A DNA stretch of 64,000 nucleotides, taken from positions 19,028-83,027 of the forward strand of contig JAVXTH010000004.1 in the NCBI GenBank assembly GCA_036642795.1, written 5' to 3'. This document shows positions 17,147-26,219 of the stretch, piece by piece. The notes below the pieces were generated by a model, which did not search any database, was not told the origin of the DNA, and saw only the letters and a list, made by a program, of their open reading frames with translations. The position numbers were made by a program, and so were the translations under genes. Position 1 is the stretch's first letter. Every line of letters starts with the position of its first letter. The stretch comes from JAVXTH01 sp036642795. GTDB lineage: Bacteria > Bacillota_I > Bacilli_A > Erysipelotrichales > Erysipelotrichaceae.

Positions 17147-18044
17147 ATAATATATCGAATAATTGAATGTTTGGTTTTTCTTTTCTTCGATCGTATTGTT
17201 GTAAATAATCAATCACTTGATTGGTTAGATAGGTAGGTGTAGAAGCTCCTGAAGTAACAGCAACTCGTTGCTTATGAAGCAATTGTTGTTCCGTGATACC
17301 ATGAACATCATCAATCAAATATACATTTTCAATTCCATGTTCTTTCGCAATTTGAGCGAGTCGATTTGAATTATTTGAATGCGCATCGCCAACTACATAT
17401 AAAACATCAATATTTTCTAATTTCGCAATCGCTTCTTGACGAATCCGTGTGGCATCACAGATTTCTTCACTGAAAATAGCTTGTGGATAGATACTTTTAA
17501 TTTTATCAAATAAGGCTTTCACATCAAAGATTGACATCGTTGTTTGATTGGTAACAAAAATATTTTTTTTAAGCTTTGTTTTAATATCCGTTTCAAATTC
17601 AATTAAATGCACATGACTTGAAAGAGAACAAATTGCTTCTGCTTCGGGATGATCCTTTTTCCCAATATATAAAACATCAAATCCTTTATCCAAATAACTA
17701 GCGACAATTTTCTGGGTTGTGATTACATGGGGACAGGCGGCATCGATACAGATAAGACCTTTTTTTCTTGCTTTCTCAATGATGCTAGGAGCGATTCCAT
17801 GAGCCGTAAAAATAACAACTCCATGATCAATTTCATCTAATAATTCACTTTTGCTCTTATCTTTATGATCCAATGGTTCAATTCCAATTTCACGTAAAGC
17901 ATCTACGACATAGCGATTATGAACTAACATACCGAGTACATAAATTGCTTCTTTAGGATAATCGTGAGCCGCATTTTTTGCCATATTTATGGCTCGTACC
18001 ACACCACGACAATAACCTCGAGGGGTTACTTTTATAATATCCAT
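17145..18044 (-). CDS. ispH: 4-hydroxy-3-methylbut-2-enyl diphosphate reductase IspH
   Basis: This 299-residue iron-sulfur enzyme makes IPP and DMAPP in the last step of the MEP pathway. The three cluster cysteines are visible as GYCRGV (Cys12), AACPHV (Cys104) and EICDAT (Cys196). Other conserved segments are HNRYVVDAL, TAHGIAPS and TSGASTPTYL. It is transcribed opposite to its neighbours. It works with ispG, dxs and ispA elsewhere in the window. Confidence 0.96.
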   Translation of the reverse strand: MDIIKVTPRGYCRGVVRAINMAKNAAHDYPKEAIYVLGMLVHNRYVVDALREIGIEPLDHKDKSKSELLDEIDHGVVIFTAHGIAPSIIEKARKKGLICIDAACPHVITTQKIVASYLDKGFDVLYIGKKDHPEAEAICSLSSHVHLIEFETDIKTKLKKNIFVTNQTTMSIFDVKALFDKIKSIYPQAIFSEEICDATRIRQEAIAKLENIDVLYVVGDAHSNNSNRLAQIAKEHGIENVYLIDDVHGITEQQLLHKQRVAVTSGASTPTYLTNQVIDYLQQYDRRKEKPNIQLFDIL

Positions 18045-18117
18045 ACAATCACCTCATAATCATTATACATATAAATTGAAAGGTTGCCTACTATAAGTAC
18101 TTACAAGTCGTTATTTC

Positions 18118-18145
18118 TTTACTTTAGTATTAAAATCTGTATAAT
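18118..18145 (+). promoter_or_regulatory. Sigma-A promoter of cshB-nfo
   Basis: TTTACT (18118-18123) and a perfect TATAAT (18140-18145) are separated by 16 bases. The region also separates cshB from divergent ispH. Confidence 0.55.
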
Positions 18146-18191
18146 AAAGTAGGCATAACGATGCGATATCGTCAAGACAGGAGATACTACT

Positions 18192-19559
18192 ATGAATCAA
18201 TATCAAGATTACCAATTAAAAGATTATACCAAAGCACTAATTGAAAAAAATAAGTTTAAGACACCAACTCCCATTCAAAGGGAAGTTATTCCAGCGGCTT
18301 GTAAAGGCCGTGATATTATCGGTATTTCCGATACAGGAACAGGGAAAACACATGCTTTTCTAATTCCTGTTTTAGAAATGATTGATGCTTCAATCCCTGA
18401 AATTCAAGCTGTTATAACTGCTCCAACAAGAGAATTAGCGTTACAATTATTTCTACGTGCACAAGAGATGTGTGAATTTGTTGAAGGCTTAAATATTAAA
18501 TTGATCGTTGGTGGAAAAGAAAAGACACGAATGATGGAACAATTAAAAACACAGCCACAAATTGTAATTGGAACTCCAGGTAGAATTCGTGATTTGTTTT
18601 TAAATGAAGGGGTACTACGCGTTGATAGCGCAAAAATGTTTGTTGTTGATGAAGCGGATATGACATTGGAATTTGGCTTTTTAGAAGATGTTGATGCGAT
18701 TTGTGGAAGAATGGACCATCATTTACAAATGATGAGTTTTTCTGCTACGATGCCTTTGGAACTTCAACATTTCTTAAAAAAATATATGCAAGAACCTAAA
18801 GTAATTGAAATTCATCAAGCAGAAAGCTTTGCACCTAATATTGCTCACGTTTTAGTCCCTTGTCGTCATAAAAGTTACGATGAAGCCTTATTAGATATTT
18901 TAAAAGGATTTGACCCTTATGTTTGTTTAATTTTTGCGAACACCCGGGATCAAGCAAAACGAACTGCCCAAATGATGCGTGATCATGATATCCCCGTCAT
19001 TGAATTACATGGTAGTTTAACGCCACGTGAACGTACTAAAGCAATGAAAGAGCTTAATACATCGGAAAAACGTTATGTAGTCGCAACCGATATTGCTGCT
19101 CGTGGTATCGATATCGATGGTGTATCGCATATCGTATCATTAGGATTTCCAAAAGAAATTGAATTCTATATTCATCGTTCTGGTCGTACGGGAAGAGCTG
19201 GACATAGTGGTATTTGCTATGCCTTATACCAACAACAAGACATGGGCGCAATTCGTACCCTTGAAAAGCAGGGAATTAGTTTTGCTCATAAAACCTTTAA
19301 AAATAATCAATGGAATGAATTAAAACCATTGCATGAGAAAAAGATTATTAAAAACGATCCTTTAACCAATGAAATTGCTCGTTTAGTAACTCATAAAAAA
19401 CAAAAAGTTAAACCCGGTTATAAGAAAAAACAAAGCATTGAAATTGAAAAAATGCGTCGTCATGCAAAGCGTAATATGATTCAAGAAGATATCAAACGTC
19501 AAAAGAAAGAACGAGCTAGAAAATACCAAATTGAAAAAAATGGAGAAGATAAAAAATGA
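18192..19559 (+). CDS. cshB: DEAD-box RNA helicase, CshB-like
   Basis: This 455-residue ATP-dependent RNA helicase probably acts in ribosome assembly or RNA turnover. The Q motif region FKTPTPIQREVIP is followed by motif I (SDTGTGKT), Ia (APTRELALQL), II (VDEAD), III (SAT), V (ATDIAARGIDI) and VI (HRSGRTGRAG). A lysine/arginine-rich tail from about residue 395 probably binds RNA. Position before nfo matches B. subtilis cshB. It overlaps nfo by 4 bases. Confidence 0.93.
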   Translation: MNQYQDYQLKDYTKALIEKNKFKTPTPIQREVIPAACKGRDIIGISDTGTGKTHAFLIPVLEMIDASIPEIQAVITAPTRELALQLFLRAQEMCEFVEGLNIKLIVGGKEKTRMMEQLKTQPQIVIGTPGRIRDLFLNEGVLRVDSAKMFVVDEADMTLEFGFLEDVDAICGRMDHHLQMMSFSATMPLELQHFLKKYMQEPKVIEIHQAESFAPNIAHVLVPCRHKSYDEALLDILKGFDPYVCLIFANTRDQAKRTAQMMRDHDIPVIELHGSLTPRERTKAMKELNTSEKRYVVATDIAARGIDIDGVSHIVSLGFPKEIEFYIHRSGRTGRAGHSGICYALYQQQDMGAIRTLEKQGISFAHKTFKNNQWNELKPLHEKKIIKNDPLTNEIARLVTHKKQKVKPGYKKKQSIEIEKMRRHAKRNMIQEDIKRQKKERARKYQIEKNGEDKK

Positions 19560-20443
19560 TCATTGGATCCCATGTCTCAATGAGTGCACCGGATTATTTA
19601 CTTGGAGCACTGTTAGAAACATTGAGTTATCAAGGAAATGCAATGATGATCTATAGTGGAGCACCACAAAATTGTCGTCGCAAAGATATAAGTGAAATGA
19701 AGATTAAAGAAGCTCATCTTTTAATGAAAGAAAAACATTTTGATTTAAATCACATTGTGGTTCATGCTCCTTATATTATTAATTTAGCGAATTCATTTAA
19801 ACCTGAAACCTTTGAGTTAGGAGTTGATTTCCTTCGTTTAGAAATTGAACGAGTCAAAGCAATCGGTGCCTCTATTTTAGTTTTACATCCAGGATCCCAT
19901 GTGAATGGTGGTGTTGAAGTTGGTTTAAAACAAATCATTAAAGGCCTCGATCTAGCAATGGATTCCATTGGTGAGGTTCAACTTGCGATTGAAACAATGG
20001 CAGGTAAGGGAAGTGAAATTGGTAGTAATTTTGAAGAAATTGCTTACTTGAAAAAACATGCAAAGTATCGCGATTCCATTAAAGTATGTCTAGATACTTG
20101 TCACTTACATGATGCTGGCTTTGATTTAAATGAATTTGATTCGATTTTAGATCAATTTGATCAAATGATTGGAATTGAACATATCGTATGCATTCATATC
20201 AACGACTCAAAGAATTGTTGTGGAGCTCATAAAGATCGACATGCGAATATTGGGTTTGGCGAAATTGGCTTTGAAACCTTAAATAAAATTGTTCATAATC
20301 CTCGTCTTGCTAACATTCCCAAAATATTAGAGACGCCTTATGTTCAAGATCAAGCACCCTATAAATATGAAATTGAAATGTTGAAACAACAGCATTTTGA
20401 TAGTGAAATGATTCATAAATTAGAAGCGATAAAAGAGCGATAA
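19556..20443 (+). CDS. nfo: Endonuclease IV (AP endonuclease)
   Basis: This 295-residue zinc enzyme cuts DNA at abasic sites in base excision repair. Conserved metal-site segments are GSHVSM, VVHAPY, VLHPGSH, LAIETMAGKG, VCLDTCHLHDAGFD, IHINDSKN and RHANIGFGEIG. Length is typical. It overlaps the cshB stop (ATGA) and ends at a hairpin shared with convergent ispG. Confidence 0.96.
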   Translation: MIIGSHVSMSAPDYLLGALLETLSYQGNAMMIYSGAPQNCRRKDISEMKIKEAHLLMKEKHFDLNHIVVHAPYIINLANSFKPETFELGVDFLRLEIERVKAIGASILVLHPGSHVNGGVEVGLKQIIKGLDLAMDSIGEVQLAIETMAGKGSEIGSNFEEIAYLKKHAKYRDSIKVCLDTCHLHDAGFDLNEFDSILDQFDQMIGIEHIVCIHINDSKNCCGAHKDRHANIGFGEIGFETLNKIVHNPRLANIPKILETPYVQDQAPYKYEIEMLKQQHFDSEMIHKLEAIKER

Positions 20444-20464
20444 CATATTTGTTATCGCTCTTTC
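20431..20464. terminator. Bidirectional terminator between nfo and ispG
   Basis: A perfect 13-bp stem (AAGAGCGATAACA with its complement) with a 4-base loop has T runs on both strands. It contains the nfo stop codon and ends next to the ispG stop. Confidence 0.85.
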
Positions 20465-21538
20465 TTAATCAATTGGATGTTCTTTCACAAATTTTAATAT
20501 TTCAGCTTTTAATCTTGGAATCATTTCATCTTGGGCAATCTTTTCAATGATCACACCTTTTTTAATTAACAAGCCTTCTTTATTACCGCCTGCAATCGCT
20601 ATATCTGCATGTTTTGCTTCTCCAGGTCCATTTACTGCACAACCCATGATAGCAACGCTGAAATCACCTTGAATGCCTTCTAGGAAGCGTTCTATTTCAT
20701 CAACGACGGGGGCAATATTAAATTGCGTTCTACCACAAGTAGGGCAAGCGATTAAATTAGGTACATGAGGAAGTAAACCAGCACAACTTAACAACTGTTT
20801 TACAATCCCAATTTCTTTACATGGATCACCATTGACTGAGATACGAATGGTATCACCAATTCCTTCTTGAAGTAAGGTACCAAGCGCATAACTTGATTTA
20901 ACCGCACTTCCCATTAAGGTTCCCGCTTCGGTTACACCTAAGTGAAGGGGATAGGGGAACTGTTTTGCTGCTAATCGATAGGCTTCGATGCATAAATTAG
21001 GATCACTTGATTTAAAGGATAAACAAATATCATGAAAATCACAATCGGTTAAAATAGCGATATGTCGATTTGCACTTTCCATCATTCCTTCTGCCGTTGG
21101 TTTTCCATATTTTTCATGAATATCTTTTTCTAAAGAACCACTATTAATACCGATTCGAATTGGTATATGTTTTTCTTTACAGATTTTCACAACGGCTTCT
21201 ACTTTATCGCGACTTCCAATGTTACCAGGATTAATTCTTATTTTGTCGATTCCAGCTTTTGCCGCAGCAATTGCAACTCGATAATCATAATGAATATCCG
21301 CAACCAATGGAATATGGGTTCTTGCTTTGATTTCTTTAATTGCAAGCGCATCTTCTTCATCAATGACTGCCATTCTTACTATTTCACAACCTATTCGTTC
21401 TAATTCAAGAATTTGCTTTACCGTAGCTTCTACATCTTTGGTACGCGTATTACACATACTTTGAATCAAAACTTTATTTTGATGACCAATTTTTTTATCA
21501 CCAACTTGAATTTGTCGTGTCATTTCTCTAATTGTCAT
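20465..21538 (-). CDS. ispG: 4-hydroxy-3-methylbut-2-en-1-yl diphosphate synthase IspG
   Basis: This 357-residue iron-sulfur enzyme makes HMBPP in the MEP pathway. The TIM-barrel part shows IQSMCNTRTKDVEAT and LVADIHYDYRVA. The C-terminal cluster domain shows ACPTCGRTQFN and GCAVNGPGEAKHADI. It is 357 residues, the usual bacterial size. Its ribosome site AGGTGAT precedes the start, and it is transcribed alone. Confidence 0.97.
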   Translation of the reverse strand: MTIREMTRQIQVGDKKIGHQNKVLIQSMCNTRTKDVEATVKQILELERIGCEIVRMAVIDEEDALAIKEIKARTHIPLVADIHYDYRVAIAAAKAGIDKIRINPGNIGSRDKVEAVVKICKEKHIPIRIGINSGSLEKDIHEKYGKPTAEGMMESANRHIAILTDCDFHDICLSFKSSDPNLCIEAYRLAAKQFPYPLHLGVTEAGTLMGSAVKSSYALGTLLQEGIGDTIRISVNGDPCKEIGIVKQLLSCAGLLPHVPNLIACPTCGRTQFNIAPVVDEIERFLEGIQGDFSVAIMGCAVNGPGEAKHADIAIAGGNKEGLLIKKGVIIEKIAQDEMIPRLKAEILKFVKEHPID

Positions 21539-21636
21539 GTTAGATCACCTCTAAATCACATTATAAAAGAAATTTAGTTGAAATGCTAGGAGTTAATAAA
21601 AATAATAAAATCATTCCTAGCAATTAAACTTGAAAA

Positions 21637-21645
21637 TGTTATAAT
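21637..21645 (+). promoter_or_regulatory. Extended -10 promoter of the penicillin-binding protein gene
   Basis: TGTTATAAT is a perfect extended -10, 25 bases upstream of the TTG start. The -35 is weak. Confidence 0.6.
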
Positions 21646-21670
21646 AATTCATGTATAGGAGGTGGCGCTT

Positions 21671-23740
21671 TTGTTTCAGAATCCTTTAAAAAAATTAGAT
21701 CATGATAATTTAAAACGCAGTAGTGATTTATTAAAACAACAACGCGATGATAATAAGATTATTAATGGCCGATTAAAAATAATGGCCTTTATCGTTTGTA
21801 TTATTTTCACAGCGATTTCAGCGCGAATTATTTATATTCAATTAAATAAAAATGACGAGTATAAGATTAAACTAGAAAATTATGTTTCTAAGAAACAATC
21901 AACGACAACCCCTCGTGGTACTTTTTTAGATAGTAAAATGAAAACCGTAGTCAATACAACCCAATCGCTTAATTTAACTTATTATCCACCTGAAAATATT
22001 AGTTCTCAAGAAGAATGGGATCTTGCGATTCGCTTTACAAAACAATTTGGGATTAGTGAATACAAAGCGACCGATGAAGAATTAAAGAAACTTTATTTAA
22101 TGTTTTCAAAAGATAAAGATGGTAATTTAGATCATGGCAATCATTTATTAAGTAAAGCAAATTATAAAAAGATTTATTCTGGTAAGTTAAGCAATGAAGA
22201 AGCCGATAAATTAAGAATGAAAGAAGTAAAAGAAAGTCATATTAAAAGCCTGGATCAAGATATTCTAGATGCTTATGGAAATTGGCTTTTAATGAATGCT
22301 GGACAGGGTAATAATCGTAAAATTGTCTTAGAAAATGTGAATACAAAACAAGCTAGTTATTTCATTGAACATAAAGATGATTTTAGTGGGTTTGATTTAA
22401 CGAGTGGTTGGAGTCGCGAATATCCGTTTGGTAATACTTTTATGGATGTTTTTGGTAAGATTAGTGCAATTCCATCGGATCAACAATTATATTATCAAGC
22501 TAAAAATTATGCTTTAAATGAAAAAGTTGGAACAAGTGGTTTAGAAAAACAATATGAAGACTTATTGAGTGGATCAAGAGTAAGCCACGAGATTAAATAT
22601 GATAGCAATGGAAAAGCGGTATTTAATGAAGTAACACCTGGCAAAAAAGGTTATGATTTACAATTAACCATTGATATGGATCTTCAACAAAAAATCGATA
22701 AGATTGTAAGTGATACGTTGGTGGAAGGTAAGAGTAATCCATTGCGTAAATATTTTAATAAGTTATTTGTTGTCTTAATGAATCCAAAAGATGGTAGTGT
22801 TTATGCGATGTCCGGTATGGGGTTAAATAGTGAAGGTAATTTATATGAATATGCTTCGGGAAATTATCTAGATGCGCAAACCCCTGGTTCAATTGTCAAA
22901 GGTGCTACGGTTTTCATGGGCTTAAATGAAAAAGTAGTAAAACCTGGTGAATTAATTAACGATGCTCCGATGTATTTCAAAGGAACACCACCAAAACATT
23001 CCTATCGTGACTATGGCCCATTAGATCAACTAGGAGCGTTAGAAAAATCAAGTAACGTTTATATGTTCAATGTAGCGATTCGACTTGCTAAAGGAACGTA
23101 TATACCAAATGGACCGTTAAATTTAGATATTGAATATGCTTTTCCTTTAATGCGCTATTATTATTCGATGTTTGGACTAGGAACTACAACTGGAATTGAT
23201 ATTCCAAATGAACAAACTGGGTTTAAAGGTTATGATAAAAAAGCTGGTTTACTTTTAGACTTTGCAATCGGTCAATATGATACTTATACACCAATCCAAA
23301 TGGTTCAATATGTTTCGACAATTGCCAATAATGGATATCGCGTAAAACCACGTTTGGTTAAAGGTGCCTATGAAGTAAACAATCATTCTTCTTTTATTTT
23401 TGAAAACAAAGCTGAAGTCTTGTCAAAAGTGCAAGGGGATAGCGACTTATTGAAATATTCTCAAGAAGGATTTAGAGCCTGTGTTACAAGTGGAATGTGT
23501 GGAGTTGTGAAAAACAATCCTCACAATGTTGCGGCAAAGACGGGAACAGCCGAAACATTTATTGGGAATATTCCAACATCCGGAGCATCTTTAATTGGGT
23601 ATGCTCCTTATGAAAACCCTGAAGTAGCCTTTGCCTGTGTAGCACCAAATTCATCTTATACCAATGACTTACAGCCAAATGTATGCTCAAATGTTGTGAT
23701 GGGTAAAGTTTTAGATGAATATTTTAATTCAAAAAAATAG
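21671..23740 (+). CDS. pbpA: Class B penicillin-binding protein (elongation transpeptidase)
   Basis: This 689-residue wall transpeptidase has one membrane anchor at about residues 35-57, a dimerisation region, and a C-terminal transpeptidase domain. The active-site motifs are SIVK (Ser407), SSN (460-462) and KTG (623-625). The start is TTG 21671: AGGAGGT at 21657-21663 is 7 bases before it, while the in-frame GTG at 21662 lies inside that ribosome site. Position after ispG and before rpmG matches B. subtilis pbpA, pointing to cell elongation. Confidence 0.92.
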   Translation: MFQNPLKKLDHDNLKRSSDLLKQQRDDNKIINGRLKIMAFIVCIIFTAISARIIYIQLNKNDEYKIKLENYVSKKQSTTTPRGTFLDSKMKTVVNTTQSLNLTYYPPENISSQEEWDLAIRFTKQFGISEYKATDEELKKLYLMFSKDKDGNLDHGNHLLSKANYKKIYSGKLSNEEADKLRMKEVKESHIKSLDQDILDAYGNWLLMNAGQGNNRKIVLENVNTKQASYFIEHKDDFSGFDLTSGWSREYPFGNTFMDVFGKISAIPSDQQLYYQAKNYALNEKVGTSGLEKQYEDLLSGSRVSHEIKYDSNGKAVFNEVTPGKKGYDLQLTIDMDLQQKIDKIVSDTLVEGKSNPLRKYFNKLFVVLMNPKDGSVYAMSGMGLNSEGNLYEYASGNYLDAQTPGSIVKGATVFMGLNEKVVKPGELINDAPMYFKGTPPKHSYRDYGPLDQLGALEKSSNVYMFNVAIRLAKGTYIPNGPLNLDIEYAFPLMRYYYSMFGLGTTTGIDIPNEQTGFKGYDKKAGLLLDFAIGQYDTYTPIQMVQYVSTIANNGYRVKPRLVKGAYEVNNHSSFIFENKAEVLSKVQGDSDLLKYSQEGFRACVTSGMCGVVKNNPHNVAAKTGTAETFIGNIPTSGASLIGYAPYENPEVAFACVAPNSSYTNDLQPNVCSNVVMGKVLDEYFNSKK

Positions 23741-23798
23741 GAAATAACTTGCTTTAAAAAGAATATTAAAAAGTTATGAAACTCGGCTTATAATATTA

Positions 23799-23827
23799 TT
23801 GCTTATTTTTCTTGAGTATGTTATAAT
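23799..23827 (+). promoter_or_regulatory. Promoter of rpmG
   Basis: TTGCTT (23799-23804), a 17-base spacer and TATAAT (23822-23827) preceded by TGT form a strong extended sigma-A promoter. Confidence 0.7.
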
Positions 23828-23855
23828 TTCAACGCTAGTACGAGGAGGGAATATA

Positions 23856-24005
23856 ATGAGAGAGCGTCTTACTTTCAAATGTTCAGAATGTAACGAAGAA
23901 AACTACATCGGAACACGTAATAAACGTAAAAATCCGGAACGTATGCAAATTAATAAATATTGCCCACGTTGTAACAAAAAAACCTTACATAAGGAGAAAA
24001 AATAA
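23856..24005 (+). CDS. rpmG: 50S ribosomal protein L33
   Basis: This 49-residue protein of the large ribosomal subunit has the zinc-binding form, with CSECN near the start and CPRCN near the end. The conserved ENYIGTRNKRKNPER lies between them. ATG 23856 follows GAGGAGGG; the frame is open further upstream, but those codons overlap the promoter. It is followed by a weak hairpin and an MBL-fold gene. Confidence 0.97.
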   Translation: MRERLTFKCSECNEENYIGTRNKRKNPERMQINKYCPRCNKKTLHKEKK

Positions 24006-24006
24006 G

Positions 24007-24028
24007 AAGGACCGGATGGGTCTTTTTT
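24007..24028 (+). terminator. Weak terminator after rpmG
   Basis: A short stem (GACC with GGTC) with loop GGAT is followed by six T. It may be partial, letting transcription continue into the next gene. Confidence 0.5.
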
Positions 24029-24042
24029 ATTAGGTGAAACGA

Positions 24043-24654
24043 ATGAAAAAAATTGAGATGATTACCGTAGGAATGTTTGCCGCAAATTGTTATTTGTTAT
24101 GGAATGACAATCATGTTTTGATTGTCGATCCTGGAAGCAAAAGTCCTAAAATACAAGCGATGATTGATGAAAAAGAGGGAATTGTTGATGGTATATTTTT
24201 AACCCATGGACATTTTGATCATATCGCAGGCGTTGATATTTTAGTTAAAAAGTATCATTGTGGTGTTTATATGAATGAATTAGACAAGCCTTTATTAAAA
24301 GACCCTGATTTAAATTTTTCAGCTGATACAATGAATCCAATTACCATTGATTCGGCAGTGAATGGTTTAACTCCTGGTTATCATACCATCGCCAATTTTA
24401 AGTTTCTATTAATCGATGCACCCGGTCATAGTGAAGGCAGTTCTTTAATGATTTGGGATCAGCATTTAATCTGTGGTGATGTTTTATTCGCCGGTAGTAT
24501 TGGACGAACGGATTTATTAAGTGGTTCTAATTCAAAGATGATGCAAACCTTAAAAATGCTCAAAGAATTAGATCCGAATTATGATGTATATCCAGGTCAC
24601 GGTGAAACGACTACTTTATTAAGAGAGTTACAAACAAACCCATATTTAAGCTAA
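24043..24654 (+). CDS. Metallo-beta-lactamase-fold hydrolase, YqgX/glyoxalase II-like
   Basis: This hydrolase of 203 residues has the metal motif THGHFDHIAG near residue 52, GHSEGSSLM, CGDVLFAGSIGRTDL and PGHGETT. The YqgX group is related to hydroxyacylglutathione hydrolases; the true substrate in bacteria without glutathione is unknown. ATG 24043 fits the AGGTG at 24032-24036, while GTG 24034 overlaps it. Position between rpmG and comGA resembles B. subtilis yqgX. Confidence 0.88.
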   Translation: MKKIEMITVGMFAANCYLLWNDNHVLIVDPGSKSPKIQAMIDEKEGIVDGIFLTHGHFDHIAGVDILVKKYHCGVYMNELDKPLLKDPDLNFSADTMNPITIDSAVNGLTPGYHTIANFKFLLIDAPGHSEGSSLMIWDQHLICGDVLFAGSIGRTDLLSGSNSKMMQTLKMLKELDPNYDVYPGHGETTTLLRELQTNPYLS

Positions 24655-24677
24655 GTTGATGAACTTAGCTTTTTTTT
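24648..24677 (+). terminator. Terminator after the MBL-fold gene
   Basis: A perfect 10-bp stem (AAGCTAAGTT with AACTTAGCTT) with a 4-base loop is followed by a T run of about eight. It overlaps the stop codon. Confidence 0.88.
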
Positions 24678-24681
24678 AAAA

Positions 24682-24709
24682 TTGACAAATTATTAAAAAG
24701 GGGTATCAT
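24682..24709 (+). promoter_or_regulatory. Sigma-A promoter of the MATE transporter gene
   Basis: TTGACA (24682-24687), a 16-base spacer and TATCAT (24704-24709) lie directly after the previous terminator. Confidence 0.6.
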
Positions 24710-24742
24710 AAAAAAGAAATTATTAAAGGGGGTTCTTATCAA

Positions 24743-26146
24743 ATGAGCTTTTATAATCGCTTTATTTCATGTCAAACAATGATTAAAAAAGATCAGATTG
24801 CCGGCGTCATTCCAAGTGATTCTAGTATCTATAAAAGAACCTTTTCAATTGCTTGGCCTTCGACCGTCGAATCTGTCCTTATTTCTTTAATGAGTGTTGT
24901 CGATATGGTAATGGTTGGTGGAATCGGTGCGAATGCCATTGCATCGGTAGGAATTACAAATCAACCAAAATTTATTTTATTAGCTGTCATTTTATCCTTA
25001 AATGTTGGTGTTACTGTCATTGTTTCAAGAAGAAAAGGAGAAGGAAATCAAGAAGCGGCCAATAGTTGTTTACGGCAAGCTATCTTAATTTCACTTGCGG
25101 CATCTTTTGTTCTTTCACTGTTAGGTTTTATCTATGCGAAATCAATCATGCTACTTGCTGGGGCAAACCATCAATATGTTAAACTTGCTACCATCTACTT
25201 TCAAGCGATTATGATTGGTAACTTCTTTAATAGTGTCTCCTTAACCATCAATGCAGCACAGCGTGGTTGTGGAAATACCAAAGTTGCTTTACGAACAAAT
25301 GTAACGGCTAATATTATTAATTTAATTTTTGACTATTTATTAATAAACGGAATTGGTTTTTTCCCAACCTTAGGTGTATTAGGTGCAGGAATTGCTACGA
25401 GTATTGGTAATATCATTGCCTTTATGATGTCGCTATATTCAATCTGTGATATCCATGGTTTTTTATCAATTAACTTCAAACAGAATTGGCGTTTTGATTC
25501 AAAAACAATTCATGATATTTTTCATATTTCATCCAGTGCTTTTGCCGAGCAAGTATTTATGCGCATCGGTTTCTTCATGTATGCGAAAACCGTTGCTGCA
25601 TTAGGAATGATTGCATTTGCTACGCATCAAGTATGTATGAATATTCTAAACATATCCTTTGCCGTTGGAGATGGTTTAAGTGTTGCGACAAGTTCACTGG
25701 TTGGTCAAAGCCTTGGCGCAAAACGTAAAGACATGGCGATTATTTATGCGAAAACAACGCAACGAATTGGTTTATTAATCGGTTTCTTACTAAGTTCTAT
25801 CATGATTATATTAAGAAGCCAAGTTATTCAAATCTTTTCTAATGATCCAATTATAATTGAGCAAGGAAGTCAAATTATCTTTATCATCTGTGCAACGATG
25901 ATGTTTCAAATAACCCAAGTAATTACGTTTGGTTGTTTACGAGGAGCAGGCGATGTTAAATTCACCGCTACGGTCTCCTTAATCTCCGTCGCTGCGATTC
26001 GTCCAACGCTCACATATTTATTAGCCTTTCCCCTTGGACTTGGCTTAATTGGTGCCTGGTTTTCTTTATTCTTAGATCAACTGGTTCGCTTTACTTGTTC
26101 GAAAATACGTTTTATTCAAGGGAAATGGGTTCATATTAAAGTATAA
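24743..26146 (+). CDS. MATE family multidrug/organic cation efflux transporter
   Basis: This 467-residue membrane protein has about twelve predicted helices in two MATE halves. The first half begins near RTFSIAWPSTVESVLISL and the second near HISSSAFAEQVFMRIG. The N-terminal 35 residues are a polar extension. It probably exports cationic compounds using an ion gradient; the substrate cannot be read from the sequence. It has its own promoter, the ribosome site AAAGGGGG, and a terminator. Confidence 0.88.
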   Translation: MSFYNRFISCQTMIKKDQIAGVIPSDSSIYKRTFSIAWPSTVESVLISLMSVVDMVMVGGIGANAIASVGITNQPKFILLAVILSLNVGVTVIVSRRKGEGNQEAANSCLRQAILISLAASFVLSLLGFIYAKSIMLLAGANHQYVKLATIYFQAIMIGNFFNSVSLTINAAQRGCGNTKVALRTNVTANIINLIFDYLLINGIGFFPTLGVLGAGIATSIGNIIAFMMSLYSICDIHGFLSINFKQNWRFDSKTIHDIFHISSSAFAEQVFMRIGFFMYAKTVAALGMIAFATHQVCMNILNISFAVGDGLSVATSSLVGQSLGAKRKDMAIIYAKTTQRIGLLIGFLLSSIMIILRSQVIQIFSNDPIIIEQGSQIIFIICATMMFQITQVITFGCLRGAGDVKFTATVSLISVAAIRPTLTYLLAFPLGLGLIGAWFSLFLDQLVRFTCSKIRFIQGKWVHIKV

Positions 26147-26172
26147 AGATCAATTTAGTTGATCTTTTTTTT
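26145..26172 (+). terminator. Terminator after the MATE gene
   Basis: A 9-bp stem (AAAGATCAA with TTGATCTTT) with a 5-base loop is followed by T residues. Confidence 0.85.
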
Positions 26173-26219
26173 AGGCATGTAATGCTTTCTTACGTATCAC
26201 TAGATAAGGAGGCATTTGA

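Noticed and set aside
21662..21670. GTG 21662 as start of the penicillin-binding protein
   Set aside because: The codon lies inside the AGGAGGT ribosome site, so TTG 21671 must be the start.
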